Below are positions 33,904-41,676 of a DNA stretch of 64,000 nucleotides, piece by piece. The position numbers and the translations under genes were made by a program. The stretch lies in assembly GCA_902792515.1 (NCBI GenBank), contig CADAZX010000005.1:1-64000 (forward strand), in the 5' to 3' direction. The stretch is from an uncultured Ruminococcus sp. (GTDB taxonomy: Bacteria > Bacillota > Clostridia > UBA1212). The notes under the pieces are model-generated. The model was not told the origin of the DNA and did no database searches. It saw nothing but the letters and a program-made list of their open reading frames with translations. Numbering within the stretch: the stretch's first letter is position 1; each line of letters starts with the position of its first letter.

Positions 33904-33926
33904 GGAGAGCAAAGCTCCTATTTTTT
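33904..33926 (+). terminator. Weak attenuator-like hairpin in the HMA leader
   Basis: A short GAGC-AAA-GCTC stem is followed by TATTTTTT, between the two palindromes and upstream of the gene. The stem is only about four pairs, so termination here is uncertain. Confidence 0.35.
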
Positions 33927-33935
33927 AGAGCAGCC

Positions 33936-33953
33936 GGTTAGCTGCGGCCAACC
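33936..33953. promoter_or_regulatory. Palindromic operator 2, GGTTAGC-TGCG-GCCAACC
   Basis: A near copy of the first palindrome with the same 7-4-7 geometry and one mismatch between arms, centred 76 bp downstream within the leader. It could be a second DNA site or an RNA hairpin. Confidence 0.5.
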
Positions 33954-34003
33954 ATACTCACACCGGGTTTTCAACAGAGATTAAATCGCTTAAGGAGGGC
34001 GGC

Positions 34004-34270
34004 ATGTTAAAGAATACAGTTAAAATAGAAGGAATGATGTGCGGCATGTGCGAGGCACATATCTGCGACACTATTAGAAGAGCTTTCCCCGGCGCCAAAA
34101 AGGTGTCGGCGTCAAGAAAGAACGGCGAGACAACGTTTTTGTCCGAAAACGCAATTGATGAAGAACTTCTGAAAAAATCGATCAACGATACCGGCTACAC
34201 GTTTGTTTCATTTTCGTCGGAGGAATACAAAAAACGCGGACTGTTCGGTTCTTCCTGCGCTTTCTGCTGA
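34004..34270 (+). CDS. Heavy-metal-associated (HMA) domain protein
   Basis: An 88-residue cytosolic protein of the CopZ/HMA ferredoxin-like fold. The metal-binding motif is MMCGMC (Cys13, Cys16) in the first loop, as in copper chaperones, and the length covers a single HMA domain. It ends in SSCAFC, adding a second CxxC (Cys85, Cys88) not usual for the family. The ATG has AAGGAGG 7-8 nt upstream. Its promoter and twin palindromes suggest metal-responsive control. The 3' end abuts a gene remnant, so the C-terminus may have been altered by a deletion. Metal identity is not shown by sequence. Confidence 0.85.
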   Translation: MLKNTVKIEGMMCGMCEAHICDTIRRAFPGAKKVSASRKNGETTFLSENAIDEELLKKSINDTGYTFVSFSSEEYKKRGLFGSSCAFC

Positions 34271-34278
34271 TTCTTTAC

Positions 34279-34476
34279 ATCTGGAAAGCGTTTGATATCG
34301 TCTGTCTCGACTGGCTTCTGCTCACGAAATCGCACTTTTTCCAGCATTTCTACCCGGAAACGGAGGGCTGCGCGGGATACAGTCAGTTCGGGTTCAACAG
34401 AAAAGAGCAGACGATCCGCATCATAGTATTCCCGTTTGTCGCGGCCGCGTTTGCGGGAATTTGCATGATTTTTTAG
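34279..34476 (+). pseudogene. C-terminal fragment of a membrane protein
   Basis: An open frame of about 65 codons ends at the TAG at 34474. It begins with no start codon or ribosome site, directly after the HMA gene. It encodes a coherent, protein-like sequence with IWKAFDIVCLDWLLL, HFYPETEGCAGYSQFGFN and a terminal hydrophobic helix ending AGICMIF. This looks like the 3' end of a polytopic membrane protein gene whose 5' part was lost. The family name is unknown to me. Confidence 0.5.
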
Positions 34477-34494
34477 CCGAAACTCAAACGTTAC

Positions 34495-35295
34495 TCACCG
34501 TTTTACAGCGAACCGGCCCAGCGCAGTCCCGGCGAGCGTTCCAAGCCTCTCCTGTCCGGCGGCGCTGAAATGGCCTCCCACGTAAGGGTTCATCATCTCC
34601 GGAACGTCTCTCATCGACGCGGCCTCTTCTGTCAGCATCAGGAAGAGCTCCGGATGCTCTGCGCAAGTTTCGCTCTGGGCTTCCATAATACGGACGTCGC
34701 GTTCGTCGTTGACAAAGTACCCGACGCGAATCACAGCGAATCTGTCGATGCCTGCGTCGCGGCGGAGGGCCTCTCCGAGCTCAAGCATTCTCGATTTGTA
34801 GTCTTCCTTCAGAGTGCTAAATATCGCGTCGCTCTCTCCCTGAAGCCACATAAAATAAACGCTTCCTATGCTGCCGCCGTCGCGCCTTATCTTGTCGACG
34901 GCGGCGCGCGTTTTTTTCACGACCATTTTGTAGCCGTCCGTTCCGGGGAGCCAGTCGGCGATCACGGTACTTCCTTTTGCCGCGTGGACAGCGGCGACTT
35001 TACGGCCGGTCGCTTTTATATACGCGGAGCAGAAGGAGGGAACCATGTTTGTGTTTCCGCACCACGACGCGCCGAGTACAAATTCGCGAAGCCACGACTC
35101 CGGGTCGGTAGATTCGTCACTCCCGGGGCCTCCGGTACCGTCCGCGCGCAGATCCTCCCCGACAGGGTTTTTGAGCGGCACAAACGAGTCGGTTACGAAC
35201 CTGTACTCGCACGCGCCCTCGATCTCCTCAGTCCCCGTAAGCTTCTCAGTCTGTCCCTGCATATTGCTCTGTCCGCCGAAAATCAAAACGTCCAT
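34495..35295 (-). CDS. SGNH/SASA-type carbohydrate acetylesterase-like protein
   Basis: A 266-residue hydrolase resembling the sialate O-acetylesterase (SASA) domain and CE6-like acetyl-xylan esterases. The nucleophile Ser is in FGGQSNMQG at the N-terminus, the oxyanion segment is WLQGESDA, and the C-terminal His is in GGHFSAAGQ. No signal peptide is present, suggesting removal of acetyl groups from imported oligosaccharides. The gene stands alone on the minus strand and ends 18 bp from the pseudogene fragment. A promoter lies about 90 bp upstream. Confidence 0.82.
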   Translation of the reverse strand: MDVLIFGGQSNMQGQTEKLTGTEEIEGACEYRFVTDSFVPLKNPVGEDLRADGTGGPGSDESTDPESWLREFVLGASWCGNTNMVPSFCSAYIKATGRKVAAVHAAKGSTVIADWLPGTDGYKMVVKKTRAAVDKIRRDGGSIGSVYFMWLQGESDAIFSTLKEDYKSRMLELGEALRRDAGIDRFAVIRVGYFVNDERDVRIMEAQSETCAEHPELFLMLTEEAASMRDVPEMMNPYVGGHFSAAGQERLGTLAGTALGRFAVKR

Positions 35296-35652
35296 ATCTT
35301 GTTCCTTTCAAAAATGCGCTTCCCGCGCCGTTATTACCATATCGGGTAACGAGCGCAAAAAAGTCATGTCACGTTAAAGGAATGGTACCAAAGCACGCCT
35401 TTTTTGTCAACCTCCGCTAATTCATATATCCGGTTATTTCGCTTTAATACCTGTATGAGAGGGCAGGGCGGCTGATCCCCCCGAATAAAATTCTGAATCC
35501 GCCCATATTATATTTGTCATCAAAAAAGCAACGCATAACCCCCGGTTTTGTCTAAAAAGTTAAAATATTACAAAAATACGCCCGTTTTGGAGATGATATA
35601 CAGTTGTAAAACGCAGCGATAAATTGTATCATAAATAAAAAAGGAGGCCGCC
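35296..35652. other. Divergent intergenic region, 357 bp
   Basis: This AT-rich stretch holds the minus-strand promoter of the SASA esterase and the leader of the GH99-like gene, which ends in AAAAAAGGAGG. I see no gene or tRNA in it. A plus-strand promoter for the GH99-like gene was not identified with confidence. Confidence 0.6.
35382..35410 (-). promoter_or_regulatory. Promoter of the SASA esterase gene
   Basis: On the minus strand TTGACA and TACCAT are separated by 17 nt. Confidence 0.65.
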
Positions 35653-37653
35653 ATGCAACCACGAAGCTTTATTGTAAAAAGAATTCTGCCGGCGATTCTT
35701 GCCGCTTTGATATTGACGTCGTCTTTTGCGGTAGCGTTTCCGGCTGCGGCAGCGGCGGACGATAAAAACAAAATTTCGGAGGAAACGGTTATGTCTGTCA
35801 CGGGAACCGACGATTTTTCGAGAACCATCGACACTGTGAGCGGTTTCAGAAAAGACCGCTACGTCGGACTTTTTTATTTCATCTGGTTCGAGTTCGCGCA
35901 AAAAAACTACAGGTTCGACACAACGAAGCTGCTGCGAACGAAGCCCGAGAAGCTCTGGGATCCGTTCGACAAGACCGGCACGGCGCCCGCGGGCTGCATG
36001 TACTACTTCAACGAGCCGCTGTACGGCTACTATAAATCGACCGACAAATGGGTCGTCAGGAAGCACATTGAGCTTTTCATCGCCGCGGGAATCGACTTCC
36101 TCGCGATAGACCTCTCGAACGACGTGATCTACGAGGACGCGCTCGTAACGCTTCTCGACACGATGATGGGGTTTTACAACGCGGGCTACAACGTTCCCAA
36201 GGTCGTCTGCTACACGAATCTCAACACGGGCCACACCGTCGACCTTTTGTATAAAGTCATTTACAGCTCAGACAAGTACAGGCCGCTCTGGTTCTACGGT
36301 CCCTACGACAAGCCGCTGATGGTCGCCCACAGGGAAGAACTCGCGGACAAGTACAATGAGTTTTTCTACGTGAGACCCGCGCAGTGGCCGGGCTTCGAGT
36401 ATGAGGTCTACGAGGACGGAATTCCTTACTGCGACCTGAACCGCCCGCAGCGCACGCATCAAAACCTTATAGGAGTTTCCGTCGCGCAGCACACCGCCTA
36501 CGTTTTCAGTTACGGAATGAGGGTCGACCCGCACGACACGCCGCGCGACATCAACCACGGAAGAGGCTACACTTCAAAAACGCAGACAAACGGCGACCCG
36601 GTCGCGATAATGCGCGGCGACAACATTGAAGAGCAGTGGGACTACGCGATCTCGCAGGACCCCGAGATCATTTTCGTGACTGGCTGGAACGAGTGGGCAA
36701 CGAACAAATGGCCGGGCAAAGAAGGCGACACCGTCGCGAGATTCGTCGACTCGTTCAACACCGAATACTCGCGCGACATCGAGATGACAAAGGAGCGCCG
36801 GTATGAGGGCGACGCGGAAACAGGCTACACGAGCGAGGGCTACGCCGACAACTTCTACCTCCAGCTTGTAAGAAACGTAAGACGCTACAAGGGAGTTAAA
36901 GACAGTTCCTCGGATATGCCCGTTGAGCCATCTACGTCCGAAGCGCCTTCGGGACGCGAATACTTGAGCCTCGCGATCGCGAACGAGCCCCGCAACTCAG
37001 GCGGCTACAAGCAGGCGGCAGCTGACAATTTCGTGCGAAAAATCAACGTCTCGCACACGCCGGACGAGATCGTTTTCAGGATCGAATGCGAAAACGGCAT
37101 CACCGCTCCGGCTGAAGGCGCGACGAACTGGATGAACATTTATTTCGGATTTGAAAAATCCGCGGAGGCAAAATGGGAGACGTACTCATACGTTCTCAAC
37201 AGGCGCCCCGGAAACGGTGTGACGTCGCTTGACAAGTACGACGGAAACGCGTTTTCGCCTCTCGGCGAGTGCGCGCTTGAAGTCGCGGATAACGTCATGA
37301 CAGTTAGAGTTCCTATCAGCCTTTTACCGGACGTGGCGGACGCGTACGGCTTCGTGATGGACTTCAAGGTCGCCGACAGCATTGAGGTTCAGGACGACAT
37401 AATGGACTACTACGTGAGCGGCTCGTCGGTTCCGATCGGCAGACTCTCGTACACGTACGCGGCGAAAATCAAGGACGAACCCGTTAAGAAAAAAGGGTGC
37501 GGGGCGGCTGCAGGCGCCGGCGCATCATCGGCTTTGCTTGGAGCCGGCGCTCTCGGTGCTGTCGCGTTAAGAGCTGCCCCCCCAGTCAGAGAAGAGGCAT
37601 CGCGGTCCGGAAAGGGGAAGGCAGGTAAAGAAAAAAGACGGAAGACAAGGTAA
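35653..37653 (+). CDS. Secreted GH99/GH71-like hydrolase with CBM9-like domain and KKGCG tail
   Basis: A 666-residue exported protein. Residues 1-35 form a signal peptide ending in AAAAA. The next 370 or so residues resemble GH99/GH71-like barrels (VGLFYFIWF, FLAIDLSND, VTGWNEWATNKWPG). A beta-rich segment from about 425 to 600 resembles CBM9/DOMON-like carbohydrate-binding domains. The C-terminus is a tripartite tail starting KKKGCG (Cys616), then a small-residue hydrophobic stretch, then a Lys/Arg-rich end, which probably anchors or sorts it at the surface. The ribosome site AAGGAGG is strong. Substrate is unknown, and mannan-type or other glycans would be a guess. A strong terminator follows. 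Confidence 0.7.
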   Translation: MQPRSFIVKRILPAILAALILTSSFAVAFPAAAAADDKNKISEETVMSVTGTDDFSRTIDTVSGFRKDRYVGLFYFIWFEFAQKNYRFDTTKLLRTKPEKLWDPFDKTGTAPAGCMYYFNEPLYGYYKSTDKWVVRKHIELFIAAGIDFLAIDLSNDVIYEDALVTLLDTMMGFYNAGYNVPKVVCYTNLNTGHTVDLLYKVIYSSDKYRPLWFYGPYDKPLMVAHREELADKYNEFFYVRPAQWPGFEYEVYEDGIPYCDLNRPQRTHQNLIGVSVAQHTAYVFSYGMRVDPHDTPRDINHGRGYTSKTQTNGDPVAIMRGDNIEEQWDYAISQDPEIIFVTGWNEWATNKWPGKEGDTVARFVDSFNTEYSRDIEMTKERRYEGDAETGYTSEGYADNFYLQLVRNVRRYKGVKDSSSDMPVEPSTSEAPSGREYLSLAIANEPRNSGGYKQAAADNFVRKINVSHTPDEIVFRIECENGITAPAEGATNWMNIYFGFEKSAEAKWETYSYVLNRRPGNGVTSLDKYDGNAFSPLGECALEVADNVMTVRVPISLLPDVADAYGFVMDFKVADSIEVQDDIMDYYVSGSSVPIGRLSYTYAAKIKDEPVKKKGCGAAAGAGASSALLGAGALGAVALRAAPPVREEASRSGKGKAGKEKRRKTR

Positions 37654-37684
37654 TTCCCGTCCGTCTTCTCTAAATAACTTGCAC

Positions 37685-37736
37685 AAAATAACCGGCCTCT
37701 CTGCGAGAAAAAAGGGAGGCCGGTTATTTTATTTTA
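37685..37736. terminator. Bidirectional terminator between convergent genes
   Basis: AAAATAACCGGCCTC (37685) pairs with GAGGCCGGTTATTTT (37716-37730), followed by ATTTTA. The A-rich and T-rich ends make it usable from both directions. Confidence 0.9.
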
Positions 37737-37753
37737 TGTATTGAAGGTAGGTG

Positions 37754-38833
37754 TCAGCCGTTTCTGGGTTCTTTTAGAGGTGAGTAGTGTTTTTTCCTGT
37801 ACTCGCGCGGCGTCATTCCGGACCAGGCGTAAAACGACTTCGAGAAGTAGCTTGGCGTCGAAATTCCGACCTGTTCGGCGATCATGTTGAGGGGCAGGTT
37901 GGTCTGCGTGAGCTTTTCCGCGGCGGCCGACATCTTGATATCGCGAACAAGCGCTCCGAACGTGATTCCGGTGTACATATGAACGATCTTGCTGAGGTAC
38001 GGGACGGAGTAGTGAAATTCCTTTGCGACGCTGGCAAGAGTTGCGGTCCTGTAATTCTGCTCGAGATACTTTTTGATCGCGTAAATCGTTCTGGGCGTGT
38101 TGTCGTTCACCTTGACGGTAACGACGTTGTCGGGAGCGATGCGCGAGAGCTTCGCGATGATCGCGAAAAGAAGCGCCTTTTTGATCGGGTACTCAAGCTT
38201 GTCGTTGCGGTCGCGCTCGTTGATGAGCTGTTCCACAAGGTCAGTAAGACCCGGAATCGAAGTGTCGGGGAAGTAAAGGCAGGCGTAGGGCGAGCTGCCG
38301 TCGATTCCGTATTTGATAAGCTCTCCGAGCCGGTTGCCGGGCTCTTCGGTGACAGCATCAAAAAGATGGTCAAACGCGGCCTTTTTAACGAGAATGTTGA
38401 CAATTACGCTGTCGTCGAAATTCCCGATCGAATGACTTACGACCGGCGGAATGACACAGATACTGTTTTCGACCATATTGACAGACGTGCCGCCGATATT
38501 GTTCGTGCAGCAGCCTTTTATAACGTAGATCATCTCGAAAAACTGGTGAGTATGCTCAAAAAGCGGGTGAAAGCGAGTGTGCGTGGCGATCTTGATGTCG
38601 TCCTCAAAAGTCATGATCATCTCGCTGACGCCGATGTCGTTCAGCTCAGGGAAGACCTCGGGCATCCAGTAGTGGCGCCAGTTGATTGTCGGATCCGGGT
38701 ACTGCTTTTTAAGCGCGGCAAGAATCTCCTGCCCGGAAGCGCCTTTTTGGACAAGCTCATAGTAGAACTTGTAGACGGTCTCTTCACCGGTGTAGTCCCT
38801 CAAGAAGTCTTTTGTTTTATCGTAGCGAACCAT
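37754..38833 (-). CDS. AraC family transcriptional regulator
   Basis: A 359-residue regulator with an N-terminal cupin-like sensor (HTHQFFEMIYVIKG and IPPVVSHS around residues 92-135) and a C-terminal double helix-turn-helix. The DNA-binding part spans about 255-350 and has ASVAKEFHYSVPYLSKIV and MIAEQVGISTPSYFSKSF, with the characteristic GMTPREYRK end. Such regulators usually sense sugars and activate nearby glycan genes. The flanking GH99-like gene and the DUF4082-like surface protein are candidates. It has its own promoter 40 bp upstream. Confidence 0.94.
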   Translation of the reverse strand: MVRYDKTKDFLRDYTGEETVYKFYYELVQKGASGQEILAALKKQYPDPTINWRHYWMPEVFPELNDIGVSEMIMTFEDDIKIATHTRFHPLFEHTHQFFEMIYVIKGCCTNNIGGTSVNMVENSICVIPPVVSHSIGNFDDSVIVNILVKKAAFDHLFDAVTEEPGNRLGELIKYGIDGSSPYACLYFPDTSIPGLTDLVEQLINERDRNDKLEYPIKKALLFAIIAKLSRIAPDNVVTVKVNDNTPRTIYAIKKYLEQNYRTATLASVAKEFHYSVPYLSKIVHMYTGITFGALVRDIKMSAAAEKLTQTNLPLNMIAEQVGISTPSYFSKSFYAWSGMTPREYRKKHYSPLKEPRNG

Positions 38834-38870
38834 AATTTCATCCTCCGCGATGAGAAATTTATTGAAAATT

Positions 38871-38899
38871 ATTATACTACAATAATTATAATTTCACAA
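38871..38899 (-). promoter_or_regulatory. Promoter of the AraC-type regulator gene
   Basis: On the minus strand TTGTGA and TATAAT are separated by 17 nt. Confidence 0.6.
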
Positions 38900-39090
38900 A
38901 TTAATATTGCGGGTACAATTCCGCAAAAGCCATATAGTAGATTATTGATTGCATTTACGAATATGTTGAGTGAGGTACCGTATAAAAGTGGTTAAAAATG
39001 TATCATTTCAGGCGATAATAGGATAAATTGTGTGTTTAAATACCGTCCTAAAACGTGTAAAATGTACTCAAGGAACGGAGGTGTTCGTTT

Positions 39091-39921
39091 ATGAAAATAA
39101 TTATAATTCGAAAACTTTTCGCATTTACGGTCGCTTTGATTGCGGCAAGTATCATTTTCAGCCTTGGTTTAGGCAAAAATAACGCGCGCGCCGAAGGGGA
39201 GGGCGCTCAGGAAGGCGAGGTCTTTCACTATACGATCTTCGGAGATCTGACAGGCTTTGACATCGTGGTTTCCGGTGAACACGTTTACGACGGCCAGACT
39301 CTCGCGGTCGGAACGCGTTTCGAGGTCCCGGAGATCTGCAATATTACAAAGATCCGCAAATACTTCGGCAAGGAGGAGCACGGAACGTTCGTCGCGGCCA
39401 TCTGGGACGGCGAAACCGGCGAGCTCGTCAAATCCTACGACTGGACAGTTGAGAGCGGAAAAGACGCCTGGGAGGAATTCGTCCTGCCTGAACCGATTGA
39501 GATCAAGCCGCAGAATCCGTACGTTGTCGAGATCCAGAACACAAAAGAATCTCCGTACTACGTCTACACAAAGGGCTACTTCGATGACGTCACGGTCGAC
39601 TTTTTTGACCTGGCCGGCGGCAACTCGGTATTCAGCGAGCGTCCCGGTGACATGTCGACAAACGCCATGGGCGGCAACGCAAACTTCCTGGTCGACGTCG
39701 AGGTCGAATACGTGAAGCCGGCGGAAACGCCGACACCGGAAGCAACCGAGGCTCCTACAGCAACGCCTGCGCCTGAACCGACTGAAGCGCCAAAAGAAAC
39801 CGAGGTTCCGACCGGCGACGTCGAGCCACCCAAGAAAGGCTGCGGCAGCGTAGCTCAGGGGTTCATGGCTGTAACCGGACTTGCGTTAACAGGTTTCGCG
39901 GTTCTAAGAAAGAAACACTGA
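39091..39921 (+). CDS. Secreted DUF4082-like protein with KKGCG sorting-like tail
   Basis: A 276-residue exported protein. A signal peptide spans about residues 1-34. The body (about 50-210) resembles DUF4082, a beta-sandwich found in surface and carbohydrate-related proteins (GTRFEVPEICNITKIRKYF, TFVAAIWD, NPYVVEI). A Pro/Thr/Glu-rich spacer from about 212 to 245 would cross the wall. The C-terminus is KKGCGSV (Cys251) followed by a hydrophobic helix and RKKH. This tail matches that of the GH99-like protein 2 kb upstream, suggesting a common anchoring or processing machinery. GGAGG lies 8-9 nt before the ATG. Confidence 0.75.
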   Translation: MKIIIIRKLFAFTVALIAASIIFSLGLGKNNARAEGEGAQEGEVFHYTIFGDLTGFDIVVSGEHVYDGQTLAVGTRFEVPEICNITKIRKYFGKEEHGTFVAAIWDGETGELVKSYDWTVESGKDAWEEFVLPEPIEIKPQNPYVVEIQNTKESPYYVYTKGYFDDVTVDFFDLAGGNSVFSERPGDMSTNAMGGNANFLVDVEVEYVKPAETPTPEATEAPTATPAPEPTEAPKETEVPTGDVEPPKKGCGSVAQGFMAVTGLALTGFAVLRKKH

Positions 39922-39952
39922 TTAGATTTATAGAACTGTTTGATTAAGTTAC

Positions 39953-39989
39953 GTCCGCCGAGGATCGCTATCCGAGGCGGACTTTTTTA
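39953..39989 (+). terminator. Terminator after the DUF4082-like gene
   Basis: GTCCGCC pairs with GGCGGAC around an inner GGAT/ATCC stem and is followed by TTTTTT. Confidence 0.88.
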
Positions 39990-40058
39990 TAAATTCATGA
40001 GACTCCCGGAAAGATTTTAAGAGATTTTCGCGGAAAAGGTGAGTGAGGCGCTCATTTA

Positions 40059-40094
40059 AAATATTAGATAAAATCATAATTTTGTCTAATATTT
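40059..40094. repeat. 16-bp inverted repeat with 4-nt loop
   Basis: AAATATTAGATAAAAT (40059-40074) and ATTTTGTCTAATATTT (40079-40094) pair at 15 of 16 positions around CATA. There is no GC stem or clear T-run beyond, so it is not an ordinary terminator. Confidence 0.6.
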
Positions 40095-40744
40095 AGTGCT
40101 TTTAGAGGGTTTTTCCCGGATTTTACCGCTTTCCGGACTTTTTACGTTTTCCGGACATCGAGGTCTTGAATTATAAGTATTTCTTAGTTGCTTTTGATCA
40201 GGCGTTCAATTTTTATATGCAAAAGAATGTTTTCTTTTTCTCTTCAGTTTTTTTAACCTTTACATTTCAATAATAATTCATGAACTTTACATTTTAAAAA
40301 AAATACATGAACAGTTGCTCAGGAAAATCATTCGTGAACATTTCTACAGATTATTGATCAGAATTTTCCCGGAGTTTTTTTTATAAACTTTTGATAACTT
40401 GTTTCACGTGATTAATTATTCCGGCGAACTCTTAGAAATTATTTTTGATTGACCGTTCACGCCAACGTTTCCCGAGCATTTCTTCTTCAGCTAAATTTGA
40501 TTTCAATTTTGTCGCCTTTGCTGTGATCAGCTTTTCCGGACTGCGCTGACAGATTTTTCATTATTTTTTCAAAATCGCTCCAGAGGCCATTATTTTGGCC
40601 GTATTTCGGTTTTCCTTCAAAACCTTAAACTATTCGTTTTTATGGCTGGAATCGATTTAAAGGCCACTTCCGTGCTTCTGGCGCGATTTCGGGCCTTTCA
40701 GTGAATTATCCATATATAGATTCAACCTTATTTAGATACAAAGA

Positions 40745-40790
40745 CAGTGTGTCGCACGTGGAACGATTCCGGGCTTTGCCCGGTCAATAT
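40745..40790 (-). repeat. Palindromic element A (truncated)
   Basis: It contains the left arm CAGTGTGTCGCACGT, the inverse half-core GAACGATT, and hairpin CCGGGCTTTGCCCGG. It stops at TCAA of the second half-core, where other copies continue to TCAAGTGA. The right outer arm is missing. Confidence 0.65.
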
Positions 40791-40890
40791 AATAAATAAC
40801 GCGTAGGGCGTTATTTTGAAAAAATCGCCCTTCCCTGGTCAAATCCTTTTTAATCCACCGCCCTGCTTCAGTTTTTTAGATGTTTTAATT

Positions 40891-40919
40891 ATCGCCCTAT
40901 TAAAGGCTCTTAGGGCGAT
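40891..40919. repeat. 9-bp perfect hairpin ATCGCCCTA/TAGGGCGAT
   Basis: Arms at 40891-40899 and 40911-40919 surround an 11-nt loop. No T-run follows. Confidence 0.55.
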
Positions 40920-40973
40920 ACCTATACAACATGTAGTATTATCATTTTAAAGTCACTACAAGATATTGTTAAA

Positions 40974-41000
40974 CCGCCAGAATCAACCGGCGGCTTTTTC
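40974..41000 (+). terminator. Orphan terminator-like hairpin
   Basis: CCGCC and GGCGG pair around AGAATCAACC and are followed by CTTTTT. No gene ends upstream on this strand within 1 kb except one that already has its own terminator, so it may end a small RNA. Confidence 0.5.
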
Positions 41001-41040
41001 CCAAAATGTAACGCACTTTATGTTGCGTCTCTCACTTGAC

Positions 41041-41117
41041 GCCGCACTTTATGTTGCGCCCCTCACTTGACTGGGCAAAGCCCAGAATCGTTCGTGACGC
41101 CAACATAAAGCTGCGGC
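41041..41117 (+). repeat. Palindromic element B
   Basis: Outer arms GCCGCACTTTATGTTG (41041-41056) and CAACATAAAGCTGCGGC (41101-41117) enclose half-core TCACTTGAC (41063), hairpin TGGGCAAAGCCCA and half-core GAATCGTTC (41085). A partial copy of the left arm and half-core precedes it at about 41010-41040. Confidence 0.75.
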
Positions 41118-41138
41118 GGCTCGAAATAAGGAAGCAAT

Positions 41139-41207
41139 GCTGCAATTTATATTGCACCGCTCACTTGACCGCTTCGCGGAATCGCTCACGTCGCAATATC
41201 AAGCTGC
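41139..41207 (+). repeat. Palindromic element C
   Basis: Outer arms around ATATTGC (41149-41155) and GCAATAT (41193-41199) enclose TCACTTGAC (41161), the hairpin CCGC-TTC-GCGG and GAATCGCTC. The outer arms differ in sequence from those of B but keep pairing, with a small bulge. Confidence 0.65.
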
Positions 41208-41270
41208 GTCGGCTCTTCCACAAGGTTGATATTTCTCGCGGAATCGCCGCAGGCACCTTATTACTTCGTA

Positions 41271-41347
41271 AAAGCCTGTGTGTTTCGCACGAAGGCGACT
41301 TTTAGCGATAGCTAAACCCGGAGACTGAGGGGAAACACACAGGCTTT
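41271..41347. repeat. Long palindrome D, 16-bp perfect arms
   Basis: AAAGCCTGTGTGTTTC (41271-41286) and GAAACACACAGGCTTT (41332-41347) are perfectly complementary. The interior carries AGCTAAA and CCGGAGACTGAGG rather than the TCACTTGAC core, so it is a related but different unit. It is followed by a right arm like that of B and E. Confidence 0.7.
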
Positions 41348-41528
41348 ATCGCTCATGCCGCCAACATAAAGCTGCGGCGTCTGTTAAAAAGGTAGATGAG
41401 TCAGCTAAACCGGAGACTGAGGCATCAAATCAACCTTCTTCAGATACAAAGACAGTGTGTCGCACGTCGGAACTCAACCTTATTCAGATACAAACAAAAA
41501 GGGTTTCGCGCGCGGTCGACTTTTAGCA

Positions 41529-41602
41529 GCCGCACTTTATGTTGCGTCCCTCACTTGACCGCTGTCGCGGAATCGTTCATGCCGCCAACATAAAGCTGCG
41601 GC
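41529..41602 (+). repeat. Palindromic element E
   Basis: The outer arms are the same as in B (41529-41544 and 41586-41602). The half-cores are TCACTTGAC (41551) and GAATCGTTC (41570), and the inner hairpin is CCGC-TGTC-GCGG, which differs from that of B. Confidence 0.75.
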
Positions 41603-41676
41603 GTCTGTTAAAAAGGTAGATGAGTCAGCTAAACCGGAGACTGAGGACTCAAGTCAACCTTATTCAGATACAAAGA

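Noticed and set aside
41036-41305. Open frame across palindromic elements B-D
   Set aside because: It reads through repeat arms, is low in protein-like character and has no ribosome site.
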